A stretch of DNA of 64,000 nt from Anthostomella pinea. Its lineage: Eukaryota; Ascomycota; Sordariomycetes; Xylariales; Xylariaceae. The stretch is from assembly GCA_963556695.1 (NCBI GenBank), contig CAUWAG010000018.1, forward strand, positions 2,170,001 to 2,234,000, read 5' to 3'. The position numbers were made by a program, and so were the translations under genes. The notes under the pieces were generated by a model that was not told the DNA's origin, ran no database searches, and saw only the letters and a list, made by a program, of their open reading frames with translations. Every line of letters begins with the position of its first letter. The stretch's first letter is position 1. This document shows, in pieces, positions 35,465 through 47,549 of the stretch.

Positions 35465-36925
35465 GATGTTCGCCGGTGGGACTGCTCAGAAATAGGGGAG
35501 ACGCCAATGACTAACCTTGCTGCTTGGTTGAGATTTTCTTTGTTATCGCTGGTTGCGCTACGCATTGTACATGTACATATAGCACAGGTTGACGGAGTAG
35601 AGAAGAAGAGAAAGTACATAAACTGCCCGTATCCTCGTTGCACTCCAAGTGAGACGAGCCCTCATACAGCACATCATGTACATGCTACCCTAGGCGGAAG
35701 TCAGACAAGGTTGCTTCATGTGCTGTAAGTTGGCGGAGGACTCACACTGATGGGTACATCCCAACATGCCAGGATTAGATTCTCATTTAGCTCGTCGACG
35801 TCCATCTCGTTCATGTTCTCGTGTATGGACATGCAGACGAGGACTAAATCTCGTCAAAGGCACATGAGTTGGCCAAAGGCTCACACCAACAACCTCTGCA
35901 TTGTCCATTGCGTGTACACAACTCTGAGCTACAGACAACTATAGACAGCCAGCAAGCCGCCGCATAACCCACTGACTGACCTCGCAGGGGCCGAAAACGA
36001 GGGAGGCTATCCGAGGCCATTATCCAGTATACTGCCAAGTCCATTAGCTAGGTAGGCATCGCTCATCGAGTGTGGCACGAACGAGAAACAAGTAGGCGAG
36101 AACACGTCACCAATCCAAGTGAGTGTCTCTACTGCACTATCGAAACAAAATCGCCAAGGGTTAGACAGTATGAGTCTCACGTCTATTAACGAGTGACTAT
36201 GTAGAGACTCTACCTTAAGTAAACTGATCATAGTACAAGTTGAAGCATATGTAAGACTTCCTCCACACCCCGAGAAGGGACCATAAAATACTCACTTCTC
36301 TGGTCGGGGTCTCATTATCCTCTTGCTCACCATAATTTTGTTGTTTATCCCTCTCCCGAAAACTCGTGCAACCTGATCTCCAACTCCCAACACAAGGTCT
36401 CTATCCTCTGCAGAATGTCCACATGGTTGAGATTGGAAACCATTCATGCGACTATATCAAAGGGTAGCGTGTGGGCATGCTATGTGATGTTTCGATTGGC
36501 CGCATTGTCATTCACCACCCAATCCAACAATGGGAGAACACCCACGTCGGCATTGGACGACAGTGGGGAACGACTCCGGACCATCGATCTCATATCGCAA
36601 AATCCATAACCATGATGTGTCCAAGGCGTCCGAACAAGGCAGTAGCCTGTCGGGCGTAGGATGTGGTAGACGTATGATTCGTAAATCCTCTGCTCAAGAT
36701 GATGCTTCAGTGAGACTTGTCATATGTCCATCGGTTCAGACGGGAACCGCATTGAAATTTGTCGCGTCTGCGTTGTCTTCGGAAGGAAAGAGTACAAAAG
36801 AAACTCGAATGCAAAACAGAACGCAACAATAGTACAAAGCCACGTCATGCTGAGGCTGGAGCCCATCTGATGGTGAATGTGGCAAAACAGTCGATGATGG
36901 GCTTGACATCGGAAGGCGTGTGCCA
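35465..36925. other. Convergent intergenic region, no recognisable gene
   Basis: 1.46 kb between the 3' ends of the complex I and Pumilio genes. Many short open frames on both strands, none with a domain or spliced continuation. I see no repeat, transposon end or structured RNA that I can support. Confidence 0.5.
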
Positions 36926-39858
36926 TCATTGGTAAGCACGGCCATAGCGAGGTCCAGCAGGCATGCGGCCGAGGCCACCGCCAATACCAGGTCCGGGTCG
37001 AGTAGCAACAGCCGGGTTGGTGCACAACATGCCAACACGAGATCCAAACTTGGATCCACGGAGGGAAACCATGTGCTTGCGGATGTGGGCGGCAACGACC
37101 TCTCGGTGCTGCGGACTAGCATGCGTCAGAATCCACTGGATCAGGTAATTGCCGTACTGGTCGCTGGCAATGTCAATGAGTGGGATCCGGGGACGCTCCA
37201 GTCGACCTTCGCAGACTCGGTCAAGGTATCGGGACAAGAAATCAGGTCCTCCGATCTTCAGGCACTTCTCAACTACCTTGGAGGCATACTGATCCATGCT
37301 GTACTCGGCCGCGTAGCGAATGACATGGTCAATGGCTCGGCTTCGGTCGGCTGGTGCACCGTGTTCGCAGATATGCTGTATGCACCAATTTCCGAACTGG
37401 CCATGAGCAACGATGTCAATATTGTTGAGGACTTCTTCGATGCAAGGTCGCTTGAAAAGCTATTAGTATCATGCATCAAAAAAATGTAGAAGCAGGCGAC
37501 GTACCTTGTCCTCCTCGAGACAGTTCTCAAAGATATTCTGGACGACAAGGCTTCCAGTCTCTCCAAGAGCGACCTCATGCCACATACCTTGCAGGGCATC
37601 ATTGACATACATCATGATCTGGGGAGGCGTCTCCGTCCATCGCAGCTCGAAAAGCTTCTGCCAAACATGACAAGCATATCGATGAATGACAGTCTCTGGG
37701 ATACGACGAAGAAGCTCGTTGACCATGATCGCCTTGTAATCTTCGGGAACCGAGTCGAAGGCTTTCTGCACGACGTGACATCCGAAGGGATCCATGGACA
37801 GATTGAGCGTGCTGCCTCTGATGGCCTCAGCAATCTTGATCACTTGCTCGGGGGTTCCGTGCTCAAAGCATCTCTGGACCAAGAAGTTGCCGAATCGATT
37901 GACCATCAAAGGATAAGCCTGGGCAACGATGGCCTCGACAATGTCGTACTTCTGATCCGGGGTTCCAAGCTTGAGCTTCTGTTGAAGGAAGATGGAAGCT
38001 TGTTGATCATTGTTGCAGACAATCTTGTCGACGATGTACTTCCAATCGCAGTGGACATTACGATCAAGCAGACGGCGGTAGTTCATAGGCTCGATGTTCG
38101 GCATGTAGGTCTGTCCTTCCGACGCAATTGGCTATCGGGGGATTGACGTTAGCTGTGGATTGCATGGGGACGTTGACTTTTGAGACTTACCTCGTTCTTC
38201 CACGGGGCACCCTCAGAAGTTGACGTGAACTCACTAGCCAGAGGAGACAGAGGAGTGCCAATGGGGGACGGCTGGTAGTTTGAGTACATCCCGGGACCCA
38301 TGTGACCTTGCGGTCCAGTATGCATTGAGGGTCCAGTATGCATCGATGGACCAGCTTCATATTGGCTGGAACCGTAGCTAGGTCCACCTCCATAACCGGG
38401 TTGACCACCGAAGCTCGGAGCACCAAAACGATGGTCGAAGCGGTTGCTTCGCCGGTTGGCCGCGGGTTTGACGGTCAAGTCGTAGTCAGGGGTCAGGCGC
38501 TCGGTGCGGTAGTTACCAGCACCGGCGGTATCAAATGAAGCGTTCGGGTCCATGTACCCCTGATTGGCGCCACGTGCATGCCACGGTGCATTCTGAGGAA
38601 CCTCGGGTGCACTTACACCACTCTGCATGAAAGAGTTCTGGTGCTGCTTATTTCCTCCCCAGATGTTACGGGAGCGGTTGAAGCCGGTAGCCGACAAGGC
38701 ATCGCTAGTATCAGATCGAGAATCGTCATACGCCGACCAAGAGTTTGCACCCTCTCGCTTCACTGGCATTTGGGCGCCGGTGTCGAGCGAGTGAAGACCT
38801 GGAATGCGACAGGAATTGAGTCCTTGCTGGCTGCCCGGCTGGAATCCTGGCTGGATACCTGGCTGGACGCCAGTACCGAACTCAGTGTTGACCGGAGAGA
38901 TGCTGATAGGTTGATCCAACACAGGTCGCGTGTGGCGTGTCTGCGCGAGTTCCTGATCAAGTCGAGAGATACGACTCTGAGCCTGGGCCAACTCCATCTT
39001 GAGGCGAAGAACTTCACCGCTGCTAAGTCCGCCTTCATTCATCGCAGCACTGGCCGGTCGAGTGGTTGGTGCAGTACTGTCGAGCGCCTCGGTAGCAGGG
39101 GTGATCGGGACAGAGTTGCTGGAGGAATTGTGCTCCAAGTTGGAACGGTACATGGTGTCCTCCACGTATGGCTGGTTGAAAGCATCGCATTGTTGAGCAG
39201 GAGCTGGCTGCTGGGACAGCTTTGCCAGCAGCTTGTCGACAGGGTTGGATTCGGTAGTGTCAGAAGGTCCGTACGACTCGTGAGTAAGCTTGATACTCTA
39301 CGATCACAGTTAGCCTGCAGCACAGAATAGGGAGGTCGTGGTCAATGGTTACCTTAGAAATGGTGCCGGACGACTCATGAGTGAGCTTCTTCCTCTGTGA
39401 CTACAATCAGTCTGCATCCCGTAATGACATATGGTAGATAAGTACCAACCTTAGGATTGCTCTGATTGACCAGAGAAGACGTCGACAGGGGTATGACGGA
39501 CTTTTTCAGAGACGGCGGTCCATCCGAGTCCTGTAGCAAACAATTAGTCGGAGGCCAGGCCGAGTGAGTGAGTGAGTGACTGAGGCGTCAAGGTGTCACC
39601 CGACAGCATCGAATCGTCAAGCTAGAGGTCGAGTGGCGGGGTAGTGGACAAACACGACGAAGTGCGGCACAAACACCAGATCATGCACAAGATGATTTCG
39701 ATGGAACTTACAAGTCGGAGACAGGACGCGAAGAGATCACTTACATTGGCACCAGAGGGATCCTCCTTGCCAACCTTGATGTTCTCGTCCATCGGCGCGT
39801 TCTTGGGGACCGGAGTGCGACGCAAAGTCGGAGAGCCGGTCGAAGGGGCACCAGACAT
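36926..39858 (-). CDS. Pumilio (PUF) family RNA-binding protein, six exons
   Basis: Post-transcriptional regulator that binds 3' UTR elements of mRNAs. Exons (minus): 39858-39745, 39530-39450, 39394-39353, 39297-38191, 38131-37505, 37450-36926; all phases join, giving 831 aa. The N-terminal half is Ser/Gln/Gly-rich and contains a coiled-coil-like LRLKMELAQAQSRISRLDQE. The C-terminal half has Puf repeats: QAYPLMVNRFGNFLVQRCFE, DPFGCHVVQKAFD, HRYACHVWQKLFE, GETGSLVVQNIFE, GQFGNWCIQHICE, DQYASKVVEKCLK and DQYGNYLIQWILT. The end is Gly/Pro/Arg-rich. An upstream in-frame ATG at 39915 is possible. Exons 3 and 4 start with copies of the same KLTHES peptide (see findings). I think it is closest to the Mpt5/Puf5-like fungal group, but the subgroup is uncertain. 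Confidence 0.93.
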
Positions 39859-41614
39859 ACTTGCTCCAGTAGTGTTCTCTCGCCCGTGTGGGGGGTGTGG
39901 AAGCGGACAGGGCAACGAGTCGTAGATGGTGGAATACCACTAATTCCTCAGACAAAAATGACAGATTGCAGAGATGCCTGGATAGCAACAGATTAGATGG
40001 TATGGGTTGAGAGACAGTGGCTTGTTGGTGGAAAGTGGAAAACAGGTGGCAGATGATGAAATGCAAAGGGTGGTGCCTGGGGGAGATGTGAGAAAGATCG
40101 GACTAGGTAGGTAGGTAGATGTTCTGCAGGTCGACTGACGAGGGAGATCAGATTGCCAGGGAATGACAGTCGCGGAGCTGGTCAGGTCAGTGCCAGGTCG
40201 ATATGAGATCATGAGAGAGAAGGTGTCAGTACGAACGACTGGGTGCGGAAGAGGCTTGCTGCAGCTGGAAACACGTCGCGGCGGTCGGCGGGTAGGCCAG
40301 TTGCTGGGGAAGCAACACCTCGTCAGAGAGATCGGATGCAGGTGACGATAAGAAAGAGAAGGGATTTGCCCTCTGATCCTAATCGAAATTGGGAGGCTGA
40401 GATCAGATGAAGGAAGTGGCAAAAGTCCAGGTGGGGAGTAGTTGTTCCTGGAGGTGGGGAGTGAGGGTGGAGAGAGACAGTGGAAGAGCTTGAGCACCTG
40501 AGGACAACTGGAGGTAAAACTCGAAACGGGGAAGGGAGTATGTACCAAGGTATATGGTCCAACTCGAGAGTCCAAGAGGGAATGGGCGACGGGGCACTGC
40601 CTTTTCTGTCGATTCGATGAGATGGGGGGAAGGGACTCGGCGACAAGAAAGAGTAAACAAGGCAAGAGATACCCCGTGAGGTTTGGTGCGAAGTGTGTTG
40701 GGGCTGAACAGGAAAGCGCCATACCGATGAAACAAGTCGTAGTTGCCAGACATATGGCTTTGTGATACTTACTAACTACGATCAAAGCACTTACAATTCG
40801 GGAGAGGAACTCGTTGTTCTGTCAGCAGATATCAACATCGTACACGCACCGCCGTGTTACCAACGACACGGAGCCCAGTCAGACAGAACAACAACTCACA
40901 TGCAGCCGCATCCGGTCATCTGGTCTGGGCCTCGCCAACAAGTATGACAATGCATTGCTGCTGCTTTATAGACACGCCTGGTATACCTCATCGAATACAT
41001 AGACAGTCGCTCAATATTACTAGCACGTGAAGCGCCCTTTGACACTTGTATAGATGGGATTCATTACCTACCGGTAACGTCAAATGGAATTCGCCTTGTT
41101 CTCTTGTAGTTTCCACTCATATATCTACGTGATGTTGTATTAGGTCAGCTTCCTCGTAAGGGGTACGTAAGGGAGGAGTCTGCCTTTCCAACATTGGCGG
41201 CTTGCTGGATCCGGCTGGATGCAATAGGGGTAAATGCATACCACTGGACCTAGCAGACCATTGCACACGAGGGCCAGAGTTGCCTAAGGTTCCCAGAGGC
41301 TGCAGAGATCCGGGCCGGATAGTCGATAAGCGCAGGCGGGTCTGTCTCTCGGTGTATTCAGCTGTTGGTCTGTTCTGACTGCGTGACGGGGCGTAGACGG
41401 CTTGCGTATAGTCAAAGCACCGAGGTGGCAACTATGTCCCAGTTCAAGTTGGCACATGCGGGCGGTTGTACTCGAAAACCGTGGAATTCCTGTACTCTGG
41501 TGATACACGGAGACGGTCTATATCACCCAACTTTTACTGTTGTACATATGGCTTCATACATCCCTTCCCAGTCCTCGTCTATCTCTTCTTGTCTGCATCA
41601 CGAGTTAGTACCTA
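39859..41614. other. Upstream region and likely long 5' leader of the Pumilio gene
   Basis: The minus strand is strongly CT-rich from about 39940 to 40750, typical of a long leader or promoter of a regulatory gene. A 281-codon minus frame (39940-40785) is open mainly because of this composition and has no domain; I do not call it a gene. Part of 40760-41600 is the 3' side of the convergent-oriented neighbour mS33 and holds nothing I recognise. Confidence 0.45.
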
Positions 41615-42066
41615 TCACTCAGCAACGCTTGTATGGTGAACTTTACCCGTCGCTGCTGGCGCCGTCCTCTTCTTCTTCGGTGCTCCCTTGCCGCGTGACC
41701 GTACTCTGTAACTGGTTAGCAAACGTGTATGGACGGTCATGCGCCCATTGACAACTTGCCCTGCCAAATGTTCTTGTCGATCCTCTTCCTGTTCGTTGAT
41801 GGTCTCCAGGTTCCAAGGCTTGAACTCCTTCTCTAATGTGTTTATCGTGGGACCTCTGGGAGGATAGTATTTCGCTAGGGTCGGTCCTCGCAGCCGCTGT
41901 CGCAGGATCTTGTTGCCCGTTCGTATTCCGTCTGGGTTGTAGGTTGTCGAGAAGATTTGGCATTGGACCTGCATTGCACGTCAGCCTCAATCGAATCTCG
42001 GCGCTTTGAGGGTGTATTTCGCACCTTCATAAGGTCTAGCAACCGCGCACGTGGGACAGCCGCCAT
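41615..42066 (-). CDS. Mitochondrial ribosomal small-subunit protein mS33 (Rsm27/S27), three exons
   Basis: Component of the mitoribosomal small subunit. Exon 1 (42066-42025) encodes MAAVPRARLLDLMK; exon 2 (41968-41760) continues VQCQIFSTTYNPDGIRTGNK and ILRQRLRGPTLAKYYPP, the conserved core; exon 3 (41705-41615) gives the basic end RGKGAPKKKRTAP. The second intron (41759-41706) is 54 nt, starts GCAAGT and ends ACAG with a GCTAAC branch site, i.e. a GC-AG intron. It has no stop and keeps the frame, so the unspliced form adds 18 residues; family alignment favours removal, since EDRQEHLAG then runs straight into VRSRGKGAPKKK. Protein about 113 aa. Divergent from the RNase III gene, 332 bp apart. 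Confidence 0.88.
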
Positions 42067-42398
42067 GTTGGCTTCGAGGGGAGCTCAATGGGGGTGTCGC
42101 GTGTGATGTTGGGAGTCTCGTCGCGAATTGAAGCCGCCGTAAATGCGCAGGGAAATGCGGCTGTCTCAACGTAGGGCAGATCCACTCCGATGGAAATCAA
42201 CTGCAAGTGCCAAGTGCCCAGCTGGAGGTGGGCGCCGGGGTGTCGGACAGTGTGAATTAAACCCCTCTATAAACTCTCACTGTGCTACAGTTCACCTGCG
42301 TGCAGGTTCAGCTTCTTTTTCATTTCTTGCAGCCTTTCTATCTGCAATCTTTAGCCACATCCCACACGCACCGCTTACTCGAGTATGAGATAATCAGA

Positions 42399-43655
42399 AT
42401 GTCTAAACGATCCTTTGCGGATTTCTCTGCTGGAGGTCCAGAGTCGCTCTCGCAGATCATCGAGCATGCTGATGCGCTGCTGAAGGCCGCAAACGCTCTG
42501 AAGCAAGACCTCGAAGGACTTCGCGGTGATCGTGAGCCGGACGACAAGGTTCTCGCAGTCCTTTCACGCCACAACAAGGGAATCCTGAATGGCACCCAAG
42601 CACTTGTCGAAGACGAGGTGAGATCTCCACCGAGATCCTGGCAATTGAGAGGATCAGCTCGTTAAACGCATTCACAGACAAAGGCCTACAGCCAAGAAAC
42701 CTCTGGATCCCATAAGAGCCAGAAGCTGGAGGATGCCCACTCGTCTGCAAACAAGCTACCTGCGGCGCTGCCTGTGCCTCCTCCAGCAGCTCTCACGGCA
42801 TGGACACTTGAGGACATAACGAAAACCAACCTGCCACCGCTACCACCAGTTCTGAACCCGACCCTGGAGAAGGCAGCCCTTACTCACTCAGGAATGGTCG
42901 CACAGCGTGGTGATATGCACTATGAACGCCTCGAATGGATTGGAGATGCCTACCTGTACCTCATGTCCTCGGCATACATCAGCCAAACCTTTCCCAATCT
43001 GACCCCAGGTCGGTCTTCTCAGCTCCGAGAGAGGCTCGTCAAGAATGAGACGCTGTCCGAGTTTACAGTGCAGTACGGCATAAACCAGCGAACGAGCTTT
43101 CCTGCCGAGTTTGACCTCAAAGGCCGAATCGGCGGATCCCAAGCGTCCGAGAAGCAAAAGAGAAAGGTCCTAGGTGATGTCTTTGAGGCATATGTTGCAG
43201 CCGCGATTCTAGGCGATGCGGCTGGTCTGGCACGCGTTGCGGCTTGGCTAAAAGCTCTTTGGAGCAAAACACTCGAGGATGAGATCCGACGCGAGCATAG
43301 ACCTCGGCCAACGTTCAGTCATGTGCCAGGGCTTGAGGACAACGGCGATACCCTGAACAACGGTCAAGGAGTGCCCCCTAAGGTTCTTCTGACCCGGGCT
43401 ATTGGCACTAAAGGAGTCAAGATCTCGTATAGGGACATAGGAGAGCCGAAGAAGGAGAAGAACTCGGGGCTCCCTTGGTACACGGTCGGCGCGTATTACG
43501 ATGGGCTGGGCGAGACCGATGTTTTGCTGGGCTTCGGAAGCGCTTTGTCGAAGAAGGAAGCGGGTGCAAACGCAGCGGAAAACGCACTGGGGAACAAGAA
43601 GACGATGAAGAGGCTGGTGAAGAAGAAGGAGGACTTCGTTGGCATGTCGGTGTAA
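42399..43655 (+). CDS. Ribonuclease III with dsRNA-binding domain (Rnt1/Pac1 type), two exons
   Basis: Nuclear dsRNA endonuclease used for rRNA, snRNA and snoRNA processing. Exons 42399-42617 and 42678-43655 give 398 aa. N-terminal about 110 residues are helical and lineage-specific. The RNase III domain has LEKAALTHSG, then the signature HYERLEWIGDAYLYLM (acidic metal ligands Glu and Asp), RLVKNETLSEF, and the second acidic pair in LGDVFEAYVAAAILG. A dsRBD follows: LPWYTVGAYYDGLGETDVLL then GFGSALSKKEAGANAAENAL. The basic C-terminal tail (KKTMKRLVKKKEDF) could help nuclear entry. Single-domain architecture (one RNase III, one dsRBD) separates it from Dicer. Confidence 0.93.
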
Positions 43656-44556
43656 CCGGTTCGGAGCAGGTATTGACGCAAGCAGTATGCTCCACGATAT
43701 GGTCATAGCATCATCCGCTATCTGCCAGCAATACTGAGCACAACTAGACTGTATGAAACGAATACCATGATTCGTCACTGGAATATCTTTCCTTGTCCTG
43801 GCAACTTGTCAAGCGACGACAGCTAGCGATGCCGCTGTCCCAGCGGCAGGCATCCGCCTTGATCAAGATGTCCGTATTATATGAGTTATATGATATGACT
43901 CCTCGGGTCAACGAGCATTTCCAGCCATGATACACATGGCATAACCACGGTTCCAAATGGACGAGTCATTGGCATAGTAAGTGAAGCATTATGTACAGTA
44001 GTCTAGGTTTCAATCCCCTTCATGGCCCGTTGAGCGGGCTTCAACGTTGGGTTGAAGCGGTTTATGTTATTGCTGTCTGTGTGACTCCGATAGTGCTCTC
44101 AAGGGGCAAAGCTGGTTATTGTATCATAAAACGCAGTATATTAAAAACTATTAACCGGCACTCAAAGTCTCCCCTTGTGTTCCATGTACATTGACGTCAA
44201 GTCTAGAAGGAAAAGTCGACGACTATGACACGACTTAGCACCGCCACGGCACCCCAAGAGCCCCCAGGAGCCCCCAGGAGCCCCCAGGAGCTCAGAAGAG
44301 CTCACAAGCTACCAACGTCAGATAGCTCGCGTCTGGAAGCCGAGCGACCACAACCGTCACCAGCACTACTGGTCTATAGTCCACACATATGATTCTACAT
44401 ACAGTAATCTTACAGTTGGCCGCCGTGTATTCAACCCGTTGACAGTGTGCCAGTAGGCTAGTGTGGACACCGAATGGTGTCCTTGCCGCGATATCCGATA
44501 TCCTTAACGCATCACTCGGCCAGCCATCATCGTACAAGAACTAGCCCATTCCCTCG
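43656..44556. other. Convergent intergenic region with a short 10-bp tandem repeat
   Basis: Separates the 3' ends of RNase III and the second HET gene. It holds three tandem copies of gagcccccag at about 44257-44290 and a hairpin (GCTTCAAC/GTTGAAGC) at 44038-44058. No gene is visible. Confidence 0.45.
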
Positions 44557-47233
44557 CTACCGCAGCGCCAGACCACCCCATTCTAATCCATCGTATTCAT
44601 AGAAAGCATCCTGGGTGACCTTGCCAATACCCATTCTTGTCCCCACCATCGTGGACGTGTCCAATTTGACTGGCATCACGTTGAAGAGGTAGAAGGCGTC
44701 CTCCCTCACGTTAAGAAAGTCCCAATCAATATTGAGCTGCACGTCGTCGAAGAGCTGTGCCTCTGATAGAACCACGAGCGCGATCCCCTCGTAGTTCTTG
44801 GAGTCTCGATCGAGCCACATAGAGGAGTCGAGCGTCAGATGTCCCGCAACGCGGTCCTTGCCCATGATCTGGAAGGACGGATAACCTTTTTTCATCTCTT
44901 CGTTCTCTTTGTTCTTTTCGTCCTCTTCGTCCTCCCAACTTACGATCTTCTTTTTCTTCTTCGTTTCCAGTCTGAGAAGCATTTTATCCCCCAACCTGAA
45001 CTGCGTGGTGCGAAGCGTGAAGAGTTAAGCGTCAAGGAATCCGCAGGGCGCGGGGCCCATTTGCCGAATCCCGCTTTCGGAAAGTCTCGCGCGCGTTCTC
45101 TTCTCGTCCAGTCGTCGGGTCTCAGCTCGTTCTCTCCCCTGATCCCCACGCCTTCGCCGTTCACCTTGCGTGGACGTACCTCTTCGCCCACTACAGTCGT
45201 GAGCGAGGAAGAGCACGACGTATCCCACTGCGCCCAAGGGCGGAGGCGTTCAAAATGCTCCGTCGTCGTCAAGTCGTCCTTAATAGCACGTGTCTTGATC
45301 ATCTTTCGAACAGGATCCTCAAACGTCCACCGCCCCGGGATGGTCTGGATCTCGACAGTATCCTGATACGCCACCTCACCCTTCCACCCAGCCCAGCTCC
45401 AACTGGGTAGCGTATCCTCGCACCTCCTCTCCAACCCCTCTTTCTCCCTCCATAGAAGCGCGGCGTCTAGGTGGCTTTCGGGCAGCCCGTGCAGTAGTTC
45501 GGATTGAAACCCGTTCTCCAGAACAGTCAAGACGCCGGAGATGGCGCGTAGAGCGTCGACGTCGTGCGTAAGAACACGCTGGCTGTAGCGGCTCACGATG
45601 ACGGTGTACTCTTCGAAAACAGCCGGACGCACAACGAGCGTTGAGCCGTTGGCGCGGATGACCGTGTTGCGGTCCATGAGGCCTGCGTGCGCATGTGGGT
45701 TCAAGATGTTTGAGATCAGGGGCAGCTGGGAAACGCGGCAGGCATCCAGCTCTTCCTCTGTGGATTCGGTGCGTGATTCCCACCTATCAAGATACTCTAT
45801 GTATGCCGACGACACGTATGGCGACGGGTGTAGATGTTCGTATTCTGCGAACGATTTACACGTGATACTTTTCGTGGCCAGGGATATGTCTTCAAAGTGC
45901 ATGGATCCGGGGCATTGCCAGTAGACCTGGTTGTCCCAGAACACGAGGAAGGCTTTCGATAGTAACTGCTCTTGGAGACACCAGCCGCGCGTCGTCCACG
46001 TACTTCTTTGAATTGGAGCGGGTAGCGCCAGCTCTTTTACGAGGCTAATCTGCTCGTTAATAGAGCTGGACACTTGCTCGTCAAAATCTGGTCGTGTGTT
46101 CGGCCTGAAGCCGTACAAGCCCTCATTCGCATTGGTCCCTTGCGCAGCAATGATGGTAAACTGGGCGTTCCCGTAGATCCTGTGCATATCGCCGAACTGC
46201 GCAACTTTCGATACTGCTCGGGTCTCGAGGATGCAAATATCATCGACCCAGAGGTAGCGGATCCCCATCGCCCTGCAGACCCCCACAGAGTCTTGTATCG
46301 TTTGTGGGAAGCGTGAGATGTAGTCTCTCAGTCGATTACTGGAAGGTCAGGGTTGGGAAGTGGTGTACTATTCACGCTGCCCCAAACGTAGCTCAGCGTA
46401 ACATAGTTGCATTTCTGCGGCGCCATGACCAATTCGAGCGATCCAACGTCAATCAGTCGCATATAGTCGGGATTGGTGAGAAGCGACTCGTATCGAGCCT
46501 GACAGACGTCGTGGCCCCTCCGACATTCCTCGTACGCTTTTCTGGCGAAGTCGAGGTCGATGAGAGGTTTCACGATACCTGCAAAGGGCCGTTCGACCGC
46601 TCGACGCTCAACCAGGGCAGGCAGCCCTCTTTCGACCTCGTTGATGTCTCCTTGCAGACTGTAGAACGTGCGGAAGGAGAAACGATATGGAGACGGATCC
46701 TCGAGGCTATCGATGGAGCATTTGAGGCGTGCTTCCACCCGAGCGCCATACGCTGTTCGATGGATGTCAATATCCCTCCAGTATTTTTTATTGCCATCAG
46801 TTTGAAGACCCTGCCGTGGCAAATACGAATCCAGTGCCCTGCCAACAAGCTCACAGCACGCGCACGCCTCCGCCCTCTTCTTGATTGTATTGTAGCCACC
46901 GAAGCTGCCAGGGGGGTCATAGAGCCACTTCTCAGCGCTTGATGGTTCGTTCTTGCGCCCACCTGCAGTAAAATAAGTAGAGCCTGAATCGAACTCTTCG
47001 GTGAATCCTAGGAGCTGAGCGCAACGCAGGCATAGCCTGCTGATTGATGGGTCGTAGCGTGCAGTCCATTCCCTATTGAACGCGATGCGTTGTGTCACGA
47101 GTCTCATGAGCTTGACCAGGATACAAGGTGCGCAAACGGTCATCATCCAGCGACCGCAGCATTCTGCATCAGGAGAGCCACGCGGTCGCGGTGGCATGGC
47201 TTCAAGAGAAACACCGAGATCGACAAAGACCAA
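44557..47233 (-). pseudogene. Second HET-domain gene; reading frame broken in the HET core
   Basis: The first frame (47233-46328) has the Cys-rich N-terminal part (CLRCAQLLGF, CACCELVGRALD) and runs into the HET domain at CNYVTLSYVWGSVN, ending LPVID-stop. The domain resumes one base out of frame as YISRFPQTIQDSVGVCRA, MGIRYLWVDDICI, HRIYGNAQFTIIAA and TRGWCLQEQLLSK, continuing to 45180. A GTACGT donor at 45179 and CAG acceptor at 45001 join in phase to the C-terminal part (RLGDKMLLRLE to the stop at 44557), whose GHLTLDSSMWLD and FNVMPVKLD blocks are typical of long HET proteins. Everything except the junction near 46330-46345 is intact, so a single-base frameshift, a sequencing error or an unusual 44-nt intron could explain it. 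Apart from that, about 800 aa. Confidence 0.8.
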
Positions 47234-47489
47234 AAGACTAAGTACGAGGGAGGATTATCGAGCAGGCGAGTGTGGGATGGCGTGACGGAGAACGAAGAGT
47301 TAGCCCCTTGTACAGGGGATATAGGGCACCTATATACTTGCTCTGTTACCACCTCAATGAAGCCTACCGATTGTGCCACTCCGCCTCGTAGGCCTCCCTC
47401 CTCGCAATTTCAAGGGGTAACAATCCCAGTCCACAGATCTGCAGGACTTTTCAGCTTCTCGAGGAAGCCTAATGATTAATTTAGTGCAA

Positions 47490-47549
47490 TTGGCTACCAT
47501 TGGAGAGAGAGGGCACACACGGGGATCACACTGAAGCCACCGACGCACT
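47490..47549 (+). repeat. Dispersed repeat shared by both HET loci, copy B
   Basis: Begins TTGGCTACCATTGGAGAGAG and ends CCACCGACGCAC; 25 identical leading bases with copy A at 29577, then transitions and small gaps. It lies 257 bp upstream of the second HET gene, but points away from it, whereas copy A points toward its HET gene. Confidence 0.8.

Noticed and set aside
39940..40785. 281-codon minus frame upstream of the Pumilio gene
   Set aside because: It is Ser/Pro/Leu-rich from CT-rich leader DNA, has no domain and does not join the Pumilio frame.
44038..44058. Short hairpin downstream of RNase III
   Set aside because: An 8-bp stem in convergent intergenic DNA is not enough to claim a structured RNA or terminator in a fungus.
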